In this document: in pieces, positions 1 through 7,756 of the stretch | Layout: each line of letters starts with the position of its first letter | How positions within the stretch are numbered: position 1 is the stretch's first letter | From: Nocardioides baculatus | Lineage (GTDB): Bacteria > Actinomycetota > Actinomycetes > Propionibacteriales > Nocardioidaceae | Reading direction: 5' to 3' | Length of the DNA stretch: 64,000 bases | Assembly: GCF_016735675.1 (NCBI RefSeq) | Contig: NZ_JAERSG010000001.1 | Coordinates: 930,001 to 994,000, forward strand | Translations under genes and position numbers: made by a program | Notes under the pieces: model-generated | Databases searched by the model: none | Told to the model about the DNA's origin: nothing | The model's input: the letters and a program-made list of their open reading frames with translations, nothing else

Positions 1-423
1 GACCACCTGGCCGACCTCGTGCCCGACCTCGCCCAGCGCACGACGCTCGCCTGCGGGCCGGCCGGCCTGCTGGACGCGCTTGCCGTCCACCACGAGGCCG
101 CAGGCATCACGCTGACCACCGAGCAGTTCCGCACCGCGCGGGTCGAGCCCGGCGACGGCGGCACGGTGAGCTTCACCTCGGGCACCAGCCTCGACCTCGA
201 CGGCGCCACGCCGATCCTCGACGCGGCCGAGGAGGCAGGCATGTTGATGCCCAGCGGCTGCCGGATGGGCATCTGCATGGGCTGCGTCATCCCGCTGCGC
301 GAGGGCAGCGTGCGTGACCTCCGCAACGGCGCCATCACCACCGCAGTTCCGGGCGAGACGGGCGACATCAAGGTGCAGACCTGCATCAACGCCGCCGCCG
401 GCCCCTGCCACATCGACCACTGA
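1..423 (+). CDS. Ferredoxin/flavodoxin reductase, C-terminal part with 2Fe-2S domain (5' truncated)
   Basis: The frame is open from base 1, so the gene begins outside the window. The end of the NAD(P)-binding reductase part is visible (TLACGPAGLLDAL), followed by a plant-type 2Fe-2S domain. Its cluster ligands are the CRMGICMGC stretch (Cys-x4-Cys-x2-Cys) and a fourth Cys in VQTCINAA near the C-terminus. The protein would pass electrons from NAD(P)H through FAD to its iron-sulfur centre. The desaturase gene begins 30 bp downstream on the same strand, so this is most likely its dedicated electron donor, the usual actinobacterial pairing. The family call is strong; the substrate partner is inferred from gene order. 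Confidence 0.85.
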   Translation, partial: DHLADLVPDLAQRTTLACGPAGLLDALAVHHEAAGITLTTEQFRTARVEPGDGGTVSFTSGTSLDLDGATPILDAAEEAGMLMPSGCRMGICMGCVIPLREGSVRDLRNGAITTAVPGETGDIKVQTCINAAAGPCHIDH

Positions 424-452
424 CCCAGACTCCCCACCCCCAGGAGATCGAC

Positions 453-1685
453 ATGACCACGATCCAGAAGAAGGCCGTCCTCGGCCAGTCCAACCCGATC
501 GCCCACCTCACCGAGGCCGACATCGAGCAGCTCGGCGTCGAGCTCGACGCGATCCGCCAGGACGTCCTCGACTCCCGGGGTGCCGCGGACTCGGCCTACA
601 TCCGCCGCGTCATCGACACCCAGCGCAAGCTCGAGCTCGGCTCGCGCGCGGTGCTCCTCTTCAGCGCGTTCCCGCCGGCGTGGGTGCTCGGCACCCTCGG
701 CCTGAGCGTCTCCAAGATCCTCGACAACATGGAGATCGGCCACAACATCCTCCACGGCCAGTGGGACTGGATGCGCGACCCCAAGATCCACTCCAGCACC
801 TGGGAGTGGGACATGGCTTCGCCCGCCGAGCAGTGGAAGCACAGCCACAACGAGCTCCACCACACCTACACCAACGTCATCGGCAAGGACAACGACCTCG
901 GCTACGGCATCATGCGCGTCGACGAGGACCAGCCGTGGACGCCGGCGTCGCTGGCCCAGCCGGTCTTCTGCTTCATCAACGCCGTCTTCTTCGAGTACGG
1001 CATCGCCGCCTACGACCTCGAGCTCGGCTCGGTCATCGCGAAGAAGCAGACCAAGGACCCCGACTTCCGCCGCCGCGCCAAGCAGGTGCTCGGCAAGATC
1101 CGCAAGCAGGCCACGAAGGACTACGTCGTCCACCCTGCCCTGTCGATCCCGACGGGCTCGTTCCTGCCGACCCTCGCGGCCAACTTCACCGCCAACATCG
1201 TGCGCAACCTCTGGTCGAACTCGGTGATCCTCTGCGGTCACTTCCCCGAGGGCGTCGAGACCTTCGAGAAGCGCTCGATCGAGGGCGAGACCAAGGGCGA
1301 GTGGTACGTCCGCCAGATGCTCGGCAGCGCCAACATCTCCGGGTCCAAGGCCTTGCACATCATGACCGGCAACCTCTCGCACCAGATCGAGCACCACCTG
1401 TTCCCGGACCTGCCGTCCAACCGCTACGCGGAGATCGCACCCAAGGTCCAGGCGCTCTTCGAGAAGTACGACCTCACCTACTGCGCGCGTCCGATGCCCC
1501 AGCAGGTCGCGTCGGCCTGGCACAAGGTGATCCGCCTGTCGCTGCCGAACGGGTGGATGAAGACCACGAACGCGAAGAACGCGCCCCAGCAACTTGCCAT
1601 CCTCTACAAGATGGCGACCGGTGACCGGCGTACCCGTCGCCTGCTCGGACGCAAGCTGGAGAGCGAAGCACGGGCCGCTGCCTGA
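453..1685 (+). CDS. Membrane fatty-acid (acyl-CoA/acyl-lipid) desaturase
   Basis: A 410-residue di-iron membrane desaturase that would introduce a double bond into fatty acyl chains at the membrane. Three histidine boxes are visible: H97-NIL-H101, H132-NEL-H136H137 and H310-QIE-H314H315, all needed to bind the two irons. Hydrophobic stretches lie around residues 66-95 and 165-185. The ATG follows an AGGAG at 441-445. It sits just behind the ferredoxin reductase gene and probably shares its transcript. It resembles mycobacterial DesA3-type enzymes; the position of the double bond cannot be told from sequence alone. Confidence 0.9.
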   Translation: MTTIQKKAVLGQSNPIAHLTEADIEQLGVELDAIRQDVLDSRGAADSAYIRRVIDTQRKLELGSRAVLLFSAFPPAWVLGTLGLSVSKILDNMEIGHNILHGQWDWMRDPKIHSSTWEWDMASPAEQWKHSHNELHHTYTNVIGKDNDLGYGIMRVDEDQPWTPASLAQPVFCFINAVFFEYGIAAYDLELGSVIAKKQTKDPDFRRRAKQVLGKIRKQATKDYVVHPALSIPTGSFLPTLAANFTANIVRNLWSNSVILCGHFPEGVETFEKRSIEGETKGEWYVRQMLGSANISGSKALHIMTGNLSHQIEHHLFPDLPSNRYAEIAPKVQALFEKYDLTYCARPMPQQVASAWHKVIRLSLPNGWMKTTNAKNAPQQLAILYKMATGDRRTRRLLGRKLESEARAAA

Positions 1686-1746
1686 CGCCCAACCTTCCTT
1701 GGGGTGGGTACTTCCGAGTTCCCGCCCCTCAGGGGGCCGGCGCTCG

Positions 1747-1752
1747 TAAGGT
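1747..1752 (+). promoter_or_regulatory. Candidate -10 box (TAAGGT) that fixes the start of the next gene
   Basis: TAAGGT fits the actinobacterial TANNNT -10 pattern and overlaps the GTG at 1751 that would otherwise be the longest start. A transcript starting near 1759 would include the CGGAGG at 1785-1790 and the TTG at 1796, supporting the downstream start. No clear -35 is visible. Confidence 0.4.
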
Positions 1753-1795
1753 GCTCCCTGACGCAGCCGTGGGGGCTGCCAACTCGGAGGTCCTC

Positions 1796-4060
1796 TTGCG
1801 CGCCCTCGCACGCCTGCAGCACGTCATCGTCCGCTTCGCCCTCGTCGTGCTCGTCCTCTGCGCGCCGGCCCTGGTGGCGATTCCTGCGACCGCCGCGACC
1901 ACGGGCGGCATCTCGGGAACGGTCACGAGCTCCGGCACGGGACTGCCGGGAATCTCTGTCTCCTACTACGCGCTGGGTCAGTGGGGGTGGCAGTCCGCTG
2001 GGTGGACCCAGACGGACGCGCAGGGCGACTACGCGTTCGGCGAGCTTCCCGCGGGCCGCTACCGGGTGTGCTTCGACGACACGGCCGGCACCTATCTGGA
2101 CGAGTGCTGGAACGACAAGGCGACGGTCTACCAGGCCGAGGACATCCCGGTCGTCGTCGGTGCTGCCAGCGATGCGGATGCGGTCCTGGTCAAGGGAAGC
2201 CGCATCGCGGGATCGGTGACCAGCGCGAACGCCGTCGGGATCGGCAGCATCCAGGTGAACGTGCAGCAATGGGCGCCGAGCCAGTCCTCCTGGAGCGGGG
2301 TCGCGTCAGCGCAGACCAGTAGCGACGGAACCTACGAAGTCAGCGGACTGCGCACCGGTACGTACCGGGTGTGCTTCTACGACTCGTACGGCAACACGTA
2401 CGTCAACGAGTGCTGGAACGACGCGCCCACGGTCCAGCAGGCCCTCGACATCCCGGTGGGTGAAGGGGAGCGCGTGGGCGACATCAACGCCGTGCTGGCC
2501 ACGGAGGCGCGTATCTCCGGCACGGTCAAGGACTCCGACGGCGTCGCCATCCCCAACCTGAGCGTGAGCATCCGCCAGAAGAGCCCGGGAGACACCTACT
2601 GGGGCTACGTCCGCTCGGGCCAGACCGACTCGAGCGGCACGTACGAGATCGGCGGGTTGCGAGCAGGCACGTACCGGGTGTGTTTCGAGTCGTACGGCAG
2701 CAACTTCCTCGGCGAGTGCTGGAACGACAAGCCCACCGCGGACCTGGCCCAGGACGTCGTCGTCACTGCCGGGGAGCGGGTGACCGGCAAGGACGCCGTG
2801 CTCGCACGAGCCGGACACATCACCGGTCGGCTCACCGATCTCGCGGGCACGGGACTCTCGGGCATCTCCGTGTCCGTCCAGGAGAAGACGGCCGATTCCA
2901 TGATGCCGTGGCGGTACGTCTCGTCCGCGACGTCCGACGGCTCGGGCAACTACGACGTGGGCAACCTCCCGGCCGGCACCTATCGCGTCTGCTTCCAGAC
3001 GTGGAGCCACCTCGCGGAGTGCTGGAACGACCAGCCGACCATTGCCACCGCGACCGACATCTCGGTGGCAGAGGGCGCCGTCGTCGCCGGCAGGAACGCG
3101 ACCCTGATCAAGGAAGCCCGCCTCCTGGGCACGGTGAAGGACATCAGCGGGTCGCCGCTCACTGGCGTCTACGTCACGGCGTACGCGCGGAACACGGCCG
3201 GGGAGTGGACGTACTCGGGGTCCACCAGCACAGGTCCGAACGGCAGCTACCAGATCGGCGGGCTACGTCCCGGCACCTACCGCATGTGCTTCAACTACTT
3301 CTCGAGCAGCAGCAGCACCAGCACGTGCTGGCAGACCGCGGACGTCGTGAACCACGCGGATGACATCACCGTGGCTCCGGAAGCCGCCGTGACCGTCGAC
3401 ATGTCGATGTTCACCCAGCGCTACGAGAACGTCACGGCTCCACAGGTGACGGGCACGCCGCAGGTCGGCGCCACCCTCAGCGTGTCCCCGGGCACGTGGT
3501 CACCGAGTGGCGCGACCTTCGAGTACGTCTGGCAGGCCGACGGCGAGCCCATCTCGGGCGAGACGGGGAGCACCTTCGTCCCGCGGGCCGAGCACGTCGG
3601 CGCGACGATCGGCGTGCTGGTGACCGCTCGGGGCGCGACTGCCGCACCGAGCTATGCGTGGTACGCCGAAGCGGAGGGCGATGTCGTCTCAACGACTCCG
3701 AGCCCGACCCCGACCCCGACGGTCACGCAGACCACAACCCCGACCCCGACGCCGACCACGGCTCCGACTCCCGTTCCCGATGTGGCATCGCAGCTCACCC
3801 GGGTGGCGGCGGGTCTCGACCTCACCGGAAAGCCCAAGGTGGGCAGGACGATCCGGGTGACGCGACTCGTCACCCAGCTGCGCGGAACGATCGCCTACAC
3901 GTTCCAGTGGTACGCAGGCAGCGCGAAGATCAAGAAGGCGACTCGTTCGAGCCTCAAGCTGACGGAATCCATGCGAGGCAAGAAGCTCAAGGTCAAGGTC
4001 GCGCTGAGGAGCGGAGGGGTTGCCAAGGTGGTCACGATCAAGGTGGGGAAGGTGTCGTGA
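1796..4060 (+). CDS. Large secreted protein with five Cys-containing beta-sandwich modules and C-terminal Ig-like domains
   Basis: I take the TTG at 1796 as start: it has CGGAGG five bases upstream and directly begins a signal peptide (charged start, then a hydrophobic core ending near residue 34). Five modules of about 100 residues follow (roughly 37-530), each like a carboxypeptidase-regulatory or SD-repeat fold with SG-V openings and GxYxxGxLxxGTYRVCF. The first four carry an ECWND motif, the fifth a bare CW. The paired Cys (CF...CW) could form a disulfide in each module. Next come an Ig-like domain (about 535-625), a Pro-Thr linker and a lysine-rich C-terminal domain (664-754, with FQWYAG and MRGKKLKVKV) shared with the 7757-9487 protein. 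No sorting signal is seen. Function unknown; probably a surface or matrix protein. Confidence 0.8.
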   Translation: MRALARLQHVIVRFALVVLVLCAPALVAIPATAATTGGISGTVTSSGTGLPGISVSYYALGQWGWQSAGWTQTDAQGDYAFGELPAGRYRVCFDDTAGTYLDECWNDKATVYQAEDIPVVVGAASDADAVLVKGSRIAGSVTSANAVGIGSIQVNVQQWAPSQSSWSGVASAQTSSDGTYEVSGLRTGTYRVCFYDSYGNTYVNECWNDAPTVQQALDIPVGEGERVGDINAVLATEARISGTVKDSDGVAIPNLSVSIRQKSPGDTYWGYVRSGQTDSSGTYEIGGLRAGTYRVCFESYGSNFLGECWNDKPTADLAQDVVVTAGERVTGKDAVLARAGHITGRLTDLAGTGLSGISVSVQEKTADSMMPWRYVSSATSDGSGNYDVGNLPAGTYRVCFQTWSHLAECWNDQPTIATATDISVAEGAVVAGRNATLIKEARLLGTVKDISGSPLTGVYVTAYARNTAGEWTYSGSTSTGPNGSYQIGGLRPGTYRMCFNYFSSSSSTSTCWQTADVVNHADDITVAPEAAVTVDMSMFTQRYENVTAPQVTGTPQVGATLSVSPGTWSPSGATFEYVWQADGEPISGETGSTFVPRAEHVGATIGVLVTARGATAAPSYAWYAEAEGDVVSTTPSPTPTPTVTQTTTPTPTPTTAPTPVPDVASQLTRVAAGLDLTGKPKVGRTIRVTRLVTQLRGTIAYTFQWYAGSAKIKKATRSSLKLTESMRGKKLKVKVALRSGGVAKVVTIKVGKVS

Positions 4061-4243
4061 CGAGCCGTGATTGTGAGCGTCGCCTGACGGTTTCCACGTT
4101 ATTTGCCACTTGTTGCCACTGAATCCGCTGGTCTGGACCTGCGTACCGTTTGCGGATCAGCAGTAGTTGTACGGATGTATCAGGAGCACACTGGGAGCAT
4201 CCTTCCTTACCAAGGGATATCGATCGTGGGGATCGAGACACGG
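4061..4243 (+). other. Intergenic stretch of lower GC, probable leader for the small ORF that follows
   Basis: No gene is supported here. The stretch is clearly less GC-rich than its surroundings, as expected of a promoter or 5' untranslated region. No strong terminator hairpin for the preceding gene is obvious. An 11-codon ORF with ATG at 4244 begins at its end. Confidence 0.4.
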
Positions 4244-4275
4244 ATGAACCAGTCAACACATCAGGGAGGCACCCG

Positions 4276-4422
4276 ATGATCAGGGTCGGTGCAGTGGGGC
4301 AGAAGGAGCGGCCGGCGACGGCTGCGACGCACGACGTCCGCGCGGAGACGGCGCAGCCCGTCGTCCCGCGGCCACGGGGGGCCGTGGACATCAGCTCGGC
4401 GGTTCGACCGCCGGCTGCCTGA
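4276..4422 (+). CDS. Possible 48-residue small protein
   Basis: The ATG at 4276 follows GGGAGG at 4264-4269 with good spacing. The frame uses mostly G or C in third positions, as real genes here do. An 11-codon ORF (ATG 4244) ends in a TGA that overlaps this ATG (ATGA), suggesting translational coupling or a leader peptide. The product has no Cys, no membrane segment and no signal peptide; it is basic and rich in Ala, Val, Arg and Pro, ending RPPAA. I do not recognise it. It stands alone between unrelated genes, with a long hairpin 53 bp after its stop. It could be noise; the ribosome-binding site is the main argument. Confidence 0.4.
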   Translation: MIRVGAVGQKERPATAATHDVRAETAQPVVPRPRGAVDISSAVRPPAA

Positions 4423-4474
4423 CCTGGTCGCGGCGTCCACTTTGGGGAGTGGGCGCCGCGGCACGGTCGTCACG

Positions 4475-4536
4475 AACCGGCTCCCGCACGCGCGTTCGGA
4501 TCTTCACGGATCCGGGCGCAGGTGCGGGAGCCGGTT
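4475..4536 (+). repeat. 62-nt inverted repeat forming a long stem (possible terminator or structured RNA)
   Basis: AACCGGCTCCCGCAC (4475-4489) is perfectly complementary to 4522-4536. Inside it CGGATC pairs with GATCCG around a six-base loop. There is no T-run after it, so if it is a terminator it is not the classical kind. Confidence 0.6.
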
Positions 4537-4550
4537 CTGTGTCGTTCACT

Positions 4551-4599
4551 GGGGCGTCCGGGGGCCGTCCGGGGGCGTCCGGGGGCGTCCGGGGGCGCC
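4551..4599 (+). repeat. 10-bp tandem repeat (GGGGCGTCCG), about five copies
   Basis: The unit GGGGCGTCCG repeats head to tail almost five times; the second copy has one extra C. It lies directly after the long hairpin and outside any gene. From here to 4757 I see no gene or clear site. Confidence 0.7.
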
Positions 4600-4770
4600 G
4601 ATCCACGGCCCTCGGTGGCCGTCGTACCGGGTTCGGGCCAGCGGTCTGGACCGTGTTCCGAAGACTTCCCGAAGGGTTCGTCTAGTCGCCTCCGGCGCGC
4701 GCGAGCGCTCCTAGCCTTGGGGTGTGGTAGCGGTCCGTGGGGGGCCGCTCCGGGATCAGAGGAGTCCGCG

Positions 4771-5022
4771 ATGCGGAGCAAGAAGAACGACGACGACCTG
4801 AGCTGGGACGTCGCGGGACGGATCAAGGCACTGGAGCAGTTCAGCGGCCCGTTGGTGGTGCGTCCGCGCGCCGAGGCCGACGCGATCCCGATCCACGAGC
4901 CGGCCCCCGTGCGGGTCCCCGTGCCGAGCCGTTCGCGCATCTTCGTGCGCGGGGCCGAGGGCTTCGGCGCCTACGCCGACCTGACCGTCACCGGCCAGGG
5001 CCCGCGTCCGACGACCGACTGA
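4771..5022 (+). CDS. Hypothetical 83-residue protein
   Basis: The ATG at 4771 is preceded by AGAGGAG at 4758-4764, a strong ribosome-binding site. The product starts with a charged stretch (RSKKNDDDLSWD), has a Pro-rich middle and ends in a short segment with FVRGAEGFGAYADLTVTG. There is no signal peptide or membrane helix. I do not recognise the family. A single gene ahead of the next membrane protein, not obviously co-transcribed with it. Confidence 0.6.
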   Translation: MRSKKNDDDLSWDVAGRIKALEQFSGPLVVRPRAEADAIPIHEPAPVRVPVPSRSRIFVRGAEGFGAYADLTVTGQGPRPTTD

Positions 5023-5087
5023 GCCGCTCGCGCGAGCACCGGCCACGCCTCCCCGTGGAGGGGCGTCGGGTGACCTAGGGTCTCCCG

Positions 5088-6578
5088 GTGGTCTGGCTGG
5101 TCGGTGCGTTGCTGCTGCTCTGGCTGGCCTGGGGCCCGATCGTCCTCGTCGTCGCGGCCGCGCTGCTGGGCATCCCGCGTGTCCGCTGGTGGGTGCAGGA
5201 CCTCGCGCAGCCCGACCGCCGCTCGGTGGGCATCGTCGTCGCGACCGTCGGTGGCCTGCTCGCGGCGATCCTTGCGATCCCGGACGGCGTGCTGCCGATC
5301 CCGCCCGCCCCGGGCGCGTGGGCCGTGCCGTCCTACGTCGGTCGGCCGGCCCTGCCACAACCGATCGCGACCGAGGTCCCGCAGAACCCGCACCGTGCCG
5401 CAGGAGCACCCGCGGGCCGACCCGGCCCGCTGGGGGTGCAGCCGGAGGTCGAGACGGCCTGGCTGGGGACGCAGCGGTGCGGCGAGATCGCCCCGACGTC
5501 GAGCGGGGTGCTCGTCGCCCGGTGCACCGACGGCTCGGCGGAGGTCCTGCGGCTCGTCGACCCGGAGACGCTGCAGATCACCGCCACCCACGAGCTCGGT
5601 GAGGTCGACGACGACACCGCCTGCGCCGCCGACGCGTTCTACGTCGACGACCGCGACCGCGCGGTCGTGGCCACCGGGCGCACGGTGTCGACGCACCGCA
5701 CCGGCGGGGCCGCTGCGCTCGACCCGGACGCCACGTGGGACCTCAAGCCGTGGATCCCCTTCGGGGACTGCGTGGTCGGCATCGCACCTGACTGGACGGG
5801 CCTGGTCTGGTGGGTCTCGCGGGCCGGCCTCGTCGGCACGATCGAGCCCGACTCCGGCCGGGTGGCCGTCACCGACCTGGCCGAGCCCGTCCGGCACGGC
5901 CTCGCGGTCGACGAGGGCGGGGCCTACGTCGTCACCGACGACGCGCTCCGCAGGCTGACGGCCGGCCCGGACGGCACGCCCCAGGTCGGCTGGCGCACGG
6001 AGTACGCCGGCGCCAGCGGCTCGGCGCCGGTGCTCCTCGACGGCGGCGCCGTCGCGATCACCGACGAGCTGGACGGACGGCTCGGAGTGGCCTTCCTGGT
6101 GCGCGACAGCGGTGCGGCGCTCTGCCGCCAGTCGGTCTTCGAGAAGGGTGACGGGGCCACCGACAGCACGCTCGCCTCACTCGGCCGGGGCGTCGTGATC
6201 GCCAACAACCACGGCTACTCCTCACCGCGCAGCACCCTGCTCGGCTTCACCACCGACCCCGGCATCTCCCGCGTCGACCTCGTCGACGGCGGGTGCGTGG
6301 TGCAGTGGACCAGCGACGCGGTGTCCCCGAGCTCGGGGGCGACGGCCAGCTGGCCCAACGGGCTGGTCTACGCCTGGACCAAGCGGCCGTCCCTCACCGG
6401 CGTCAGCGCCTGGTACCTCACCGCCCTCGACGCCGGGTCCGGCCGCTCGATGTGGAGCGTGCGCACCGGCACCGGGCTGATGGCCGGCAGCGACGGATCG
6501 CGGATCGCCCTCGGCGCCGACGGCTCCGCCTGGCTCGGCACCCTCGCCGGCCTGGTGCGGGTCCGCGACCGCCAGTGA
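5088..6578 (+). CDS. Membrane-anchored protein with extracytoplasmic beta-propeller-like domain
   Basis: A 496-residue protein with two N-terminal membrane helices (about residues 2-28 and 45-65) and a large C-terminal part of short repeating strands (VLVARCTDGSAEVLRLVDP; GLVGTIEPDSGRVAVTDLAEP) like a PQQ or YVTN-type propeller. Scattered Cys (CGE, RCTD, DTACA, GDCV, LCRQ, GGCV) suggest disulfides outside the membrane. The GTG start has TAGGGT at 5076-5081, six bases upstream, and no Shine-Dalgarno, so translation is probably leaderless. Function unknown; the fold call rests on pattern only. Confidence 0.65.
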   Translation: MVWLVGALLLLWLAWGPIVLVVAAALLGIPRVRWWVQDLAQPDRRSVGIVVATVGGLLAAILAIPDGVLPIPPAPGAWAVPSYVGRPALPQPIATEVPQNPHRAAGAPAGRPGPLGVQPEVETAWLGTQRCGEIAPTSSGVLVARCTDGSAEVLRLVDPETLQITATHELGEVDDDTACAADAFYVDDRDRAVVATGRTVSTHRTGGAAALDPDATWDLKPWIPFGDCVVGIAPDWTGLVWWVSRAGLVGTIEPDSGRVAVTDLAEPVRHGLAVDEGGAYVVTDDALRRLTAGPDGTPQVGWRTEYAGASGSAPVLLDGGAVAITDELDGRLGVAFLVRDSGAALCRQSVFEKGDGATDSTLASLGRGVVIANNHGYSSPRSTLLGFTTDPGISRVDLVDGGCVVQWTSDAVSPSSGATASWPNGLVYAWTKRPSLTGVSAWYLTALDAGSGRSMWSVRTGTGLMAGSDGSRIALGADGSAWLGTLAGLVRVRDRQ

Positions 6579-6589
6579 CCTCCACCGCT

Positions 6590-6624
6590 GGTCGAGGAGG
6601 TCGCGCAGCGACCGTCACGAAACC
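6590..6624. repeat. Dispersed intergenic repeat, GGTCGAGG...CGAAACC type, with small hairpin
   Basis: Begins GGTCGAGGAGG and ends CGAAACC; inside, GGTCGC-gca-GCGACC forms a tight stem (6599-6613). A related but diverged copy lies at 63235-63276. I recall similar elements as very common between genes in Nocardioides, which I cannot verify here. It marks the break in the neighbouring dehydrogenase fragment. Confidence 0.5.
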
Positions 6625-6745
6625 CCTCAGCGGCGAGCTCGAGGGCGGTGTGGAAGCCCAGCCCGCCCTGGGTCGGGCCGGTGACGACGGCCGTCCGACC
6701 AGTCTGGTCGCCGATGTCGTCGGTCGTCCAGGCGGTCTCGCTCAC
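6625..6745 (-). pseudogene. N-terminal fragment of a short-chain dehydrogenase/reductase
   Basis: Reading from a GTG at 6745, whose GTGA overlaps the stop of the upstream isomerase-family gene, about 40 codons give a typical SDR start: a short lead, then GRTAVVTGPTQGGLGFHTAL with the glycine-rich NAD(P)-binding turn. The similarity stops at the dispersed repeat (6590-6624), after which the frame runs on without SDR features. The gene has lost about 85% of its length. Gene order suggests it was once translationally coupled to the gene before it. Confidence 0.6.
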
Positions 6746-7581
6746 GGCGTCACCCCGAGCGCCGCGACGACGCGCGCGCCGAGCTCCGCGTCCCCCGACA
6801 TGCGTACGACGCCGGGCTCGGCGGCCCGGCGCCCGCCGGCCAGCACGATCCAGGTCCCACGGTCCATGCCGAGCGTGACGGCCGGCGGTCCGTCGTCGTG
6901 GGTGGCGGTGCGGCCGCGGCCGTCCTCGCCGACGACGGCGGACACGGGATCGTGGCCGTCCACCTCGAGGCGTACGACGTCGCCGGCCGGGGTCTGCGCC
7001 CGCTTGCCGACGATGAAGGGCAGGCTCTCCATCAGGTAGGCGGCGCTGTGCAGCGCGGGCGCCGAGTCGAGGTTGCCCGGCATGTCGAGCGCCCGGCGCA
7101 CGTCCTGCTCGTGCATCCACACGTCGAGCGGCCGGTTGCGCAGGAGCAGCCCGGTGCTCCAGCCGATCGCCCCGAAGAGTCCGGGCGCCGGGACGGACGG
7201 GTCGATCGGCGGGTCGGCGAGGAGCTGGGTGTGGCGAGCGGTGGTCGACTCGCGGATCTCGGTGATGAGCGCGTCCGGCGACTCGTCACGGCGCACCACG
7301 ACACCCTGCTCGGTGAAGTGGCCCATCGTGCCGATCGCGTGGGGCGCGTCGCCGATGTCGACCTCCTCGTGGCGTCGTCCGGCGAGCAGCGACTCGAGGT
7401 GCGCGGTGTGCGCGGCGACGGCGTGGACGTCCCATCCGGGCAGGTCGGTCGGCGTGGCCCACTGGTCCTCGCCGACGTGCTCGAGGATGCGGGTGAACGA
7501 GTCGACCGCCTCCCACCACACGGAGACCAGGGCGGACAGGCGTTCGGCGTCGGCCACGGAGTCGGTTTGGTCCTCGGACAT
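6742..7581 (-). CDS. Maleylpyruvate isomerase-family (mycothiol-dependent, DinB-like) protein
   Basis: 279 residues from the ATG at 7581. The N-terminal half is a DinB-like helix bundle (RLSALVSVWWEAVDSFTRIL; GWDVHAVAAHTAHLESLLAG) with the conserved His of HxxH that binds a metal in mycothiol transferases; the C-terminal half resembles the SCP2-like domain of this family. Members act on small thiol conjugates with mycothiol in Actinobacteria; substrate unknown. TACGCT lies seven bases upstream of the ATG, so a leaderless start is likely and longer starts are less so. Downstream partner: the truncated dehydrogenase. Confidence 0.8.
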   Translation of the reverse strand: MSEDQTDSVADAERLSALVSVWWEAVDSFTRILEHVGEDQWATPTDLPGWDVHAVAAHTAHLESLLAGRRHEEVDIGDAPHAIGTMGHFTEQGVVVRRDESPDALITEIRESTTARHTQLLADPPIDPSVPAPGLFGAIGWSTGLLLRNRPLDVWMHEQDVRRALDMPGNLDSAPALHSAAYLMESLPFIVGKRAQTPAGDVVRLEVDGHDPVSAVVGEDGRGRTATHDDGPPAVTLGMDRGTWIVLAGGRRAAEPGVVRMSGDAELGARVVAALGVTP

Positions 7582-7756
7582 GCTCGGAAGCGTAGGGGGT
7601 GGTGACATCGAGTCCACCCCTACGGGCTGAGCCGATCGGTCAGTTTGTTCCGGTCCATGCGGGCGTTCCGCCACGCTCGCGACGGATCGCGCCTAGCGTC
7701 CACGACAAGGACCGGGCCGACTCGCGGCGTCGCTCCTCCGTACTTGGGGGTACATC

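Noticed and set aside
1751..1795. GTG at 1751 as start of the large secreted protein
   Set aside because: It overlaps a TAAGGT -10 box, lacks a ribosome-binding site and would put 15 residues before the signal peptide; the TTG at 1796 has CGGAGG.
4471..4540. tRNA or riboswitch in the hairpin after the 48-codon ORF
   Set aside because: The stem is long and simple, with no cloverleaf and no recognisable riboswitch core.
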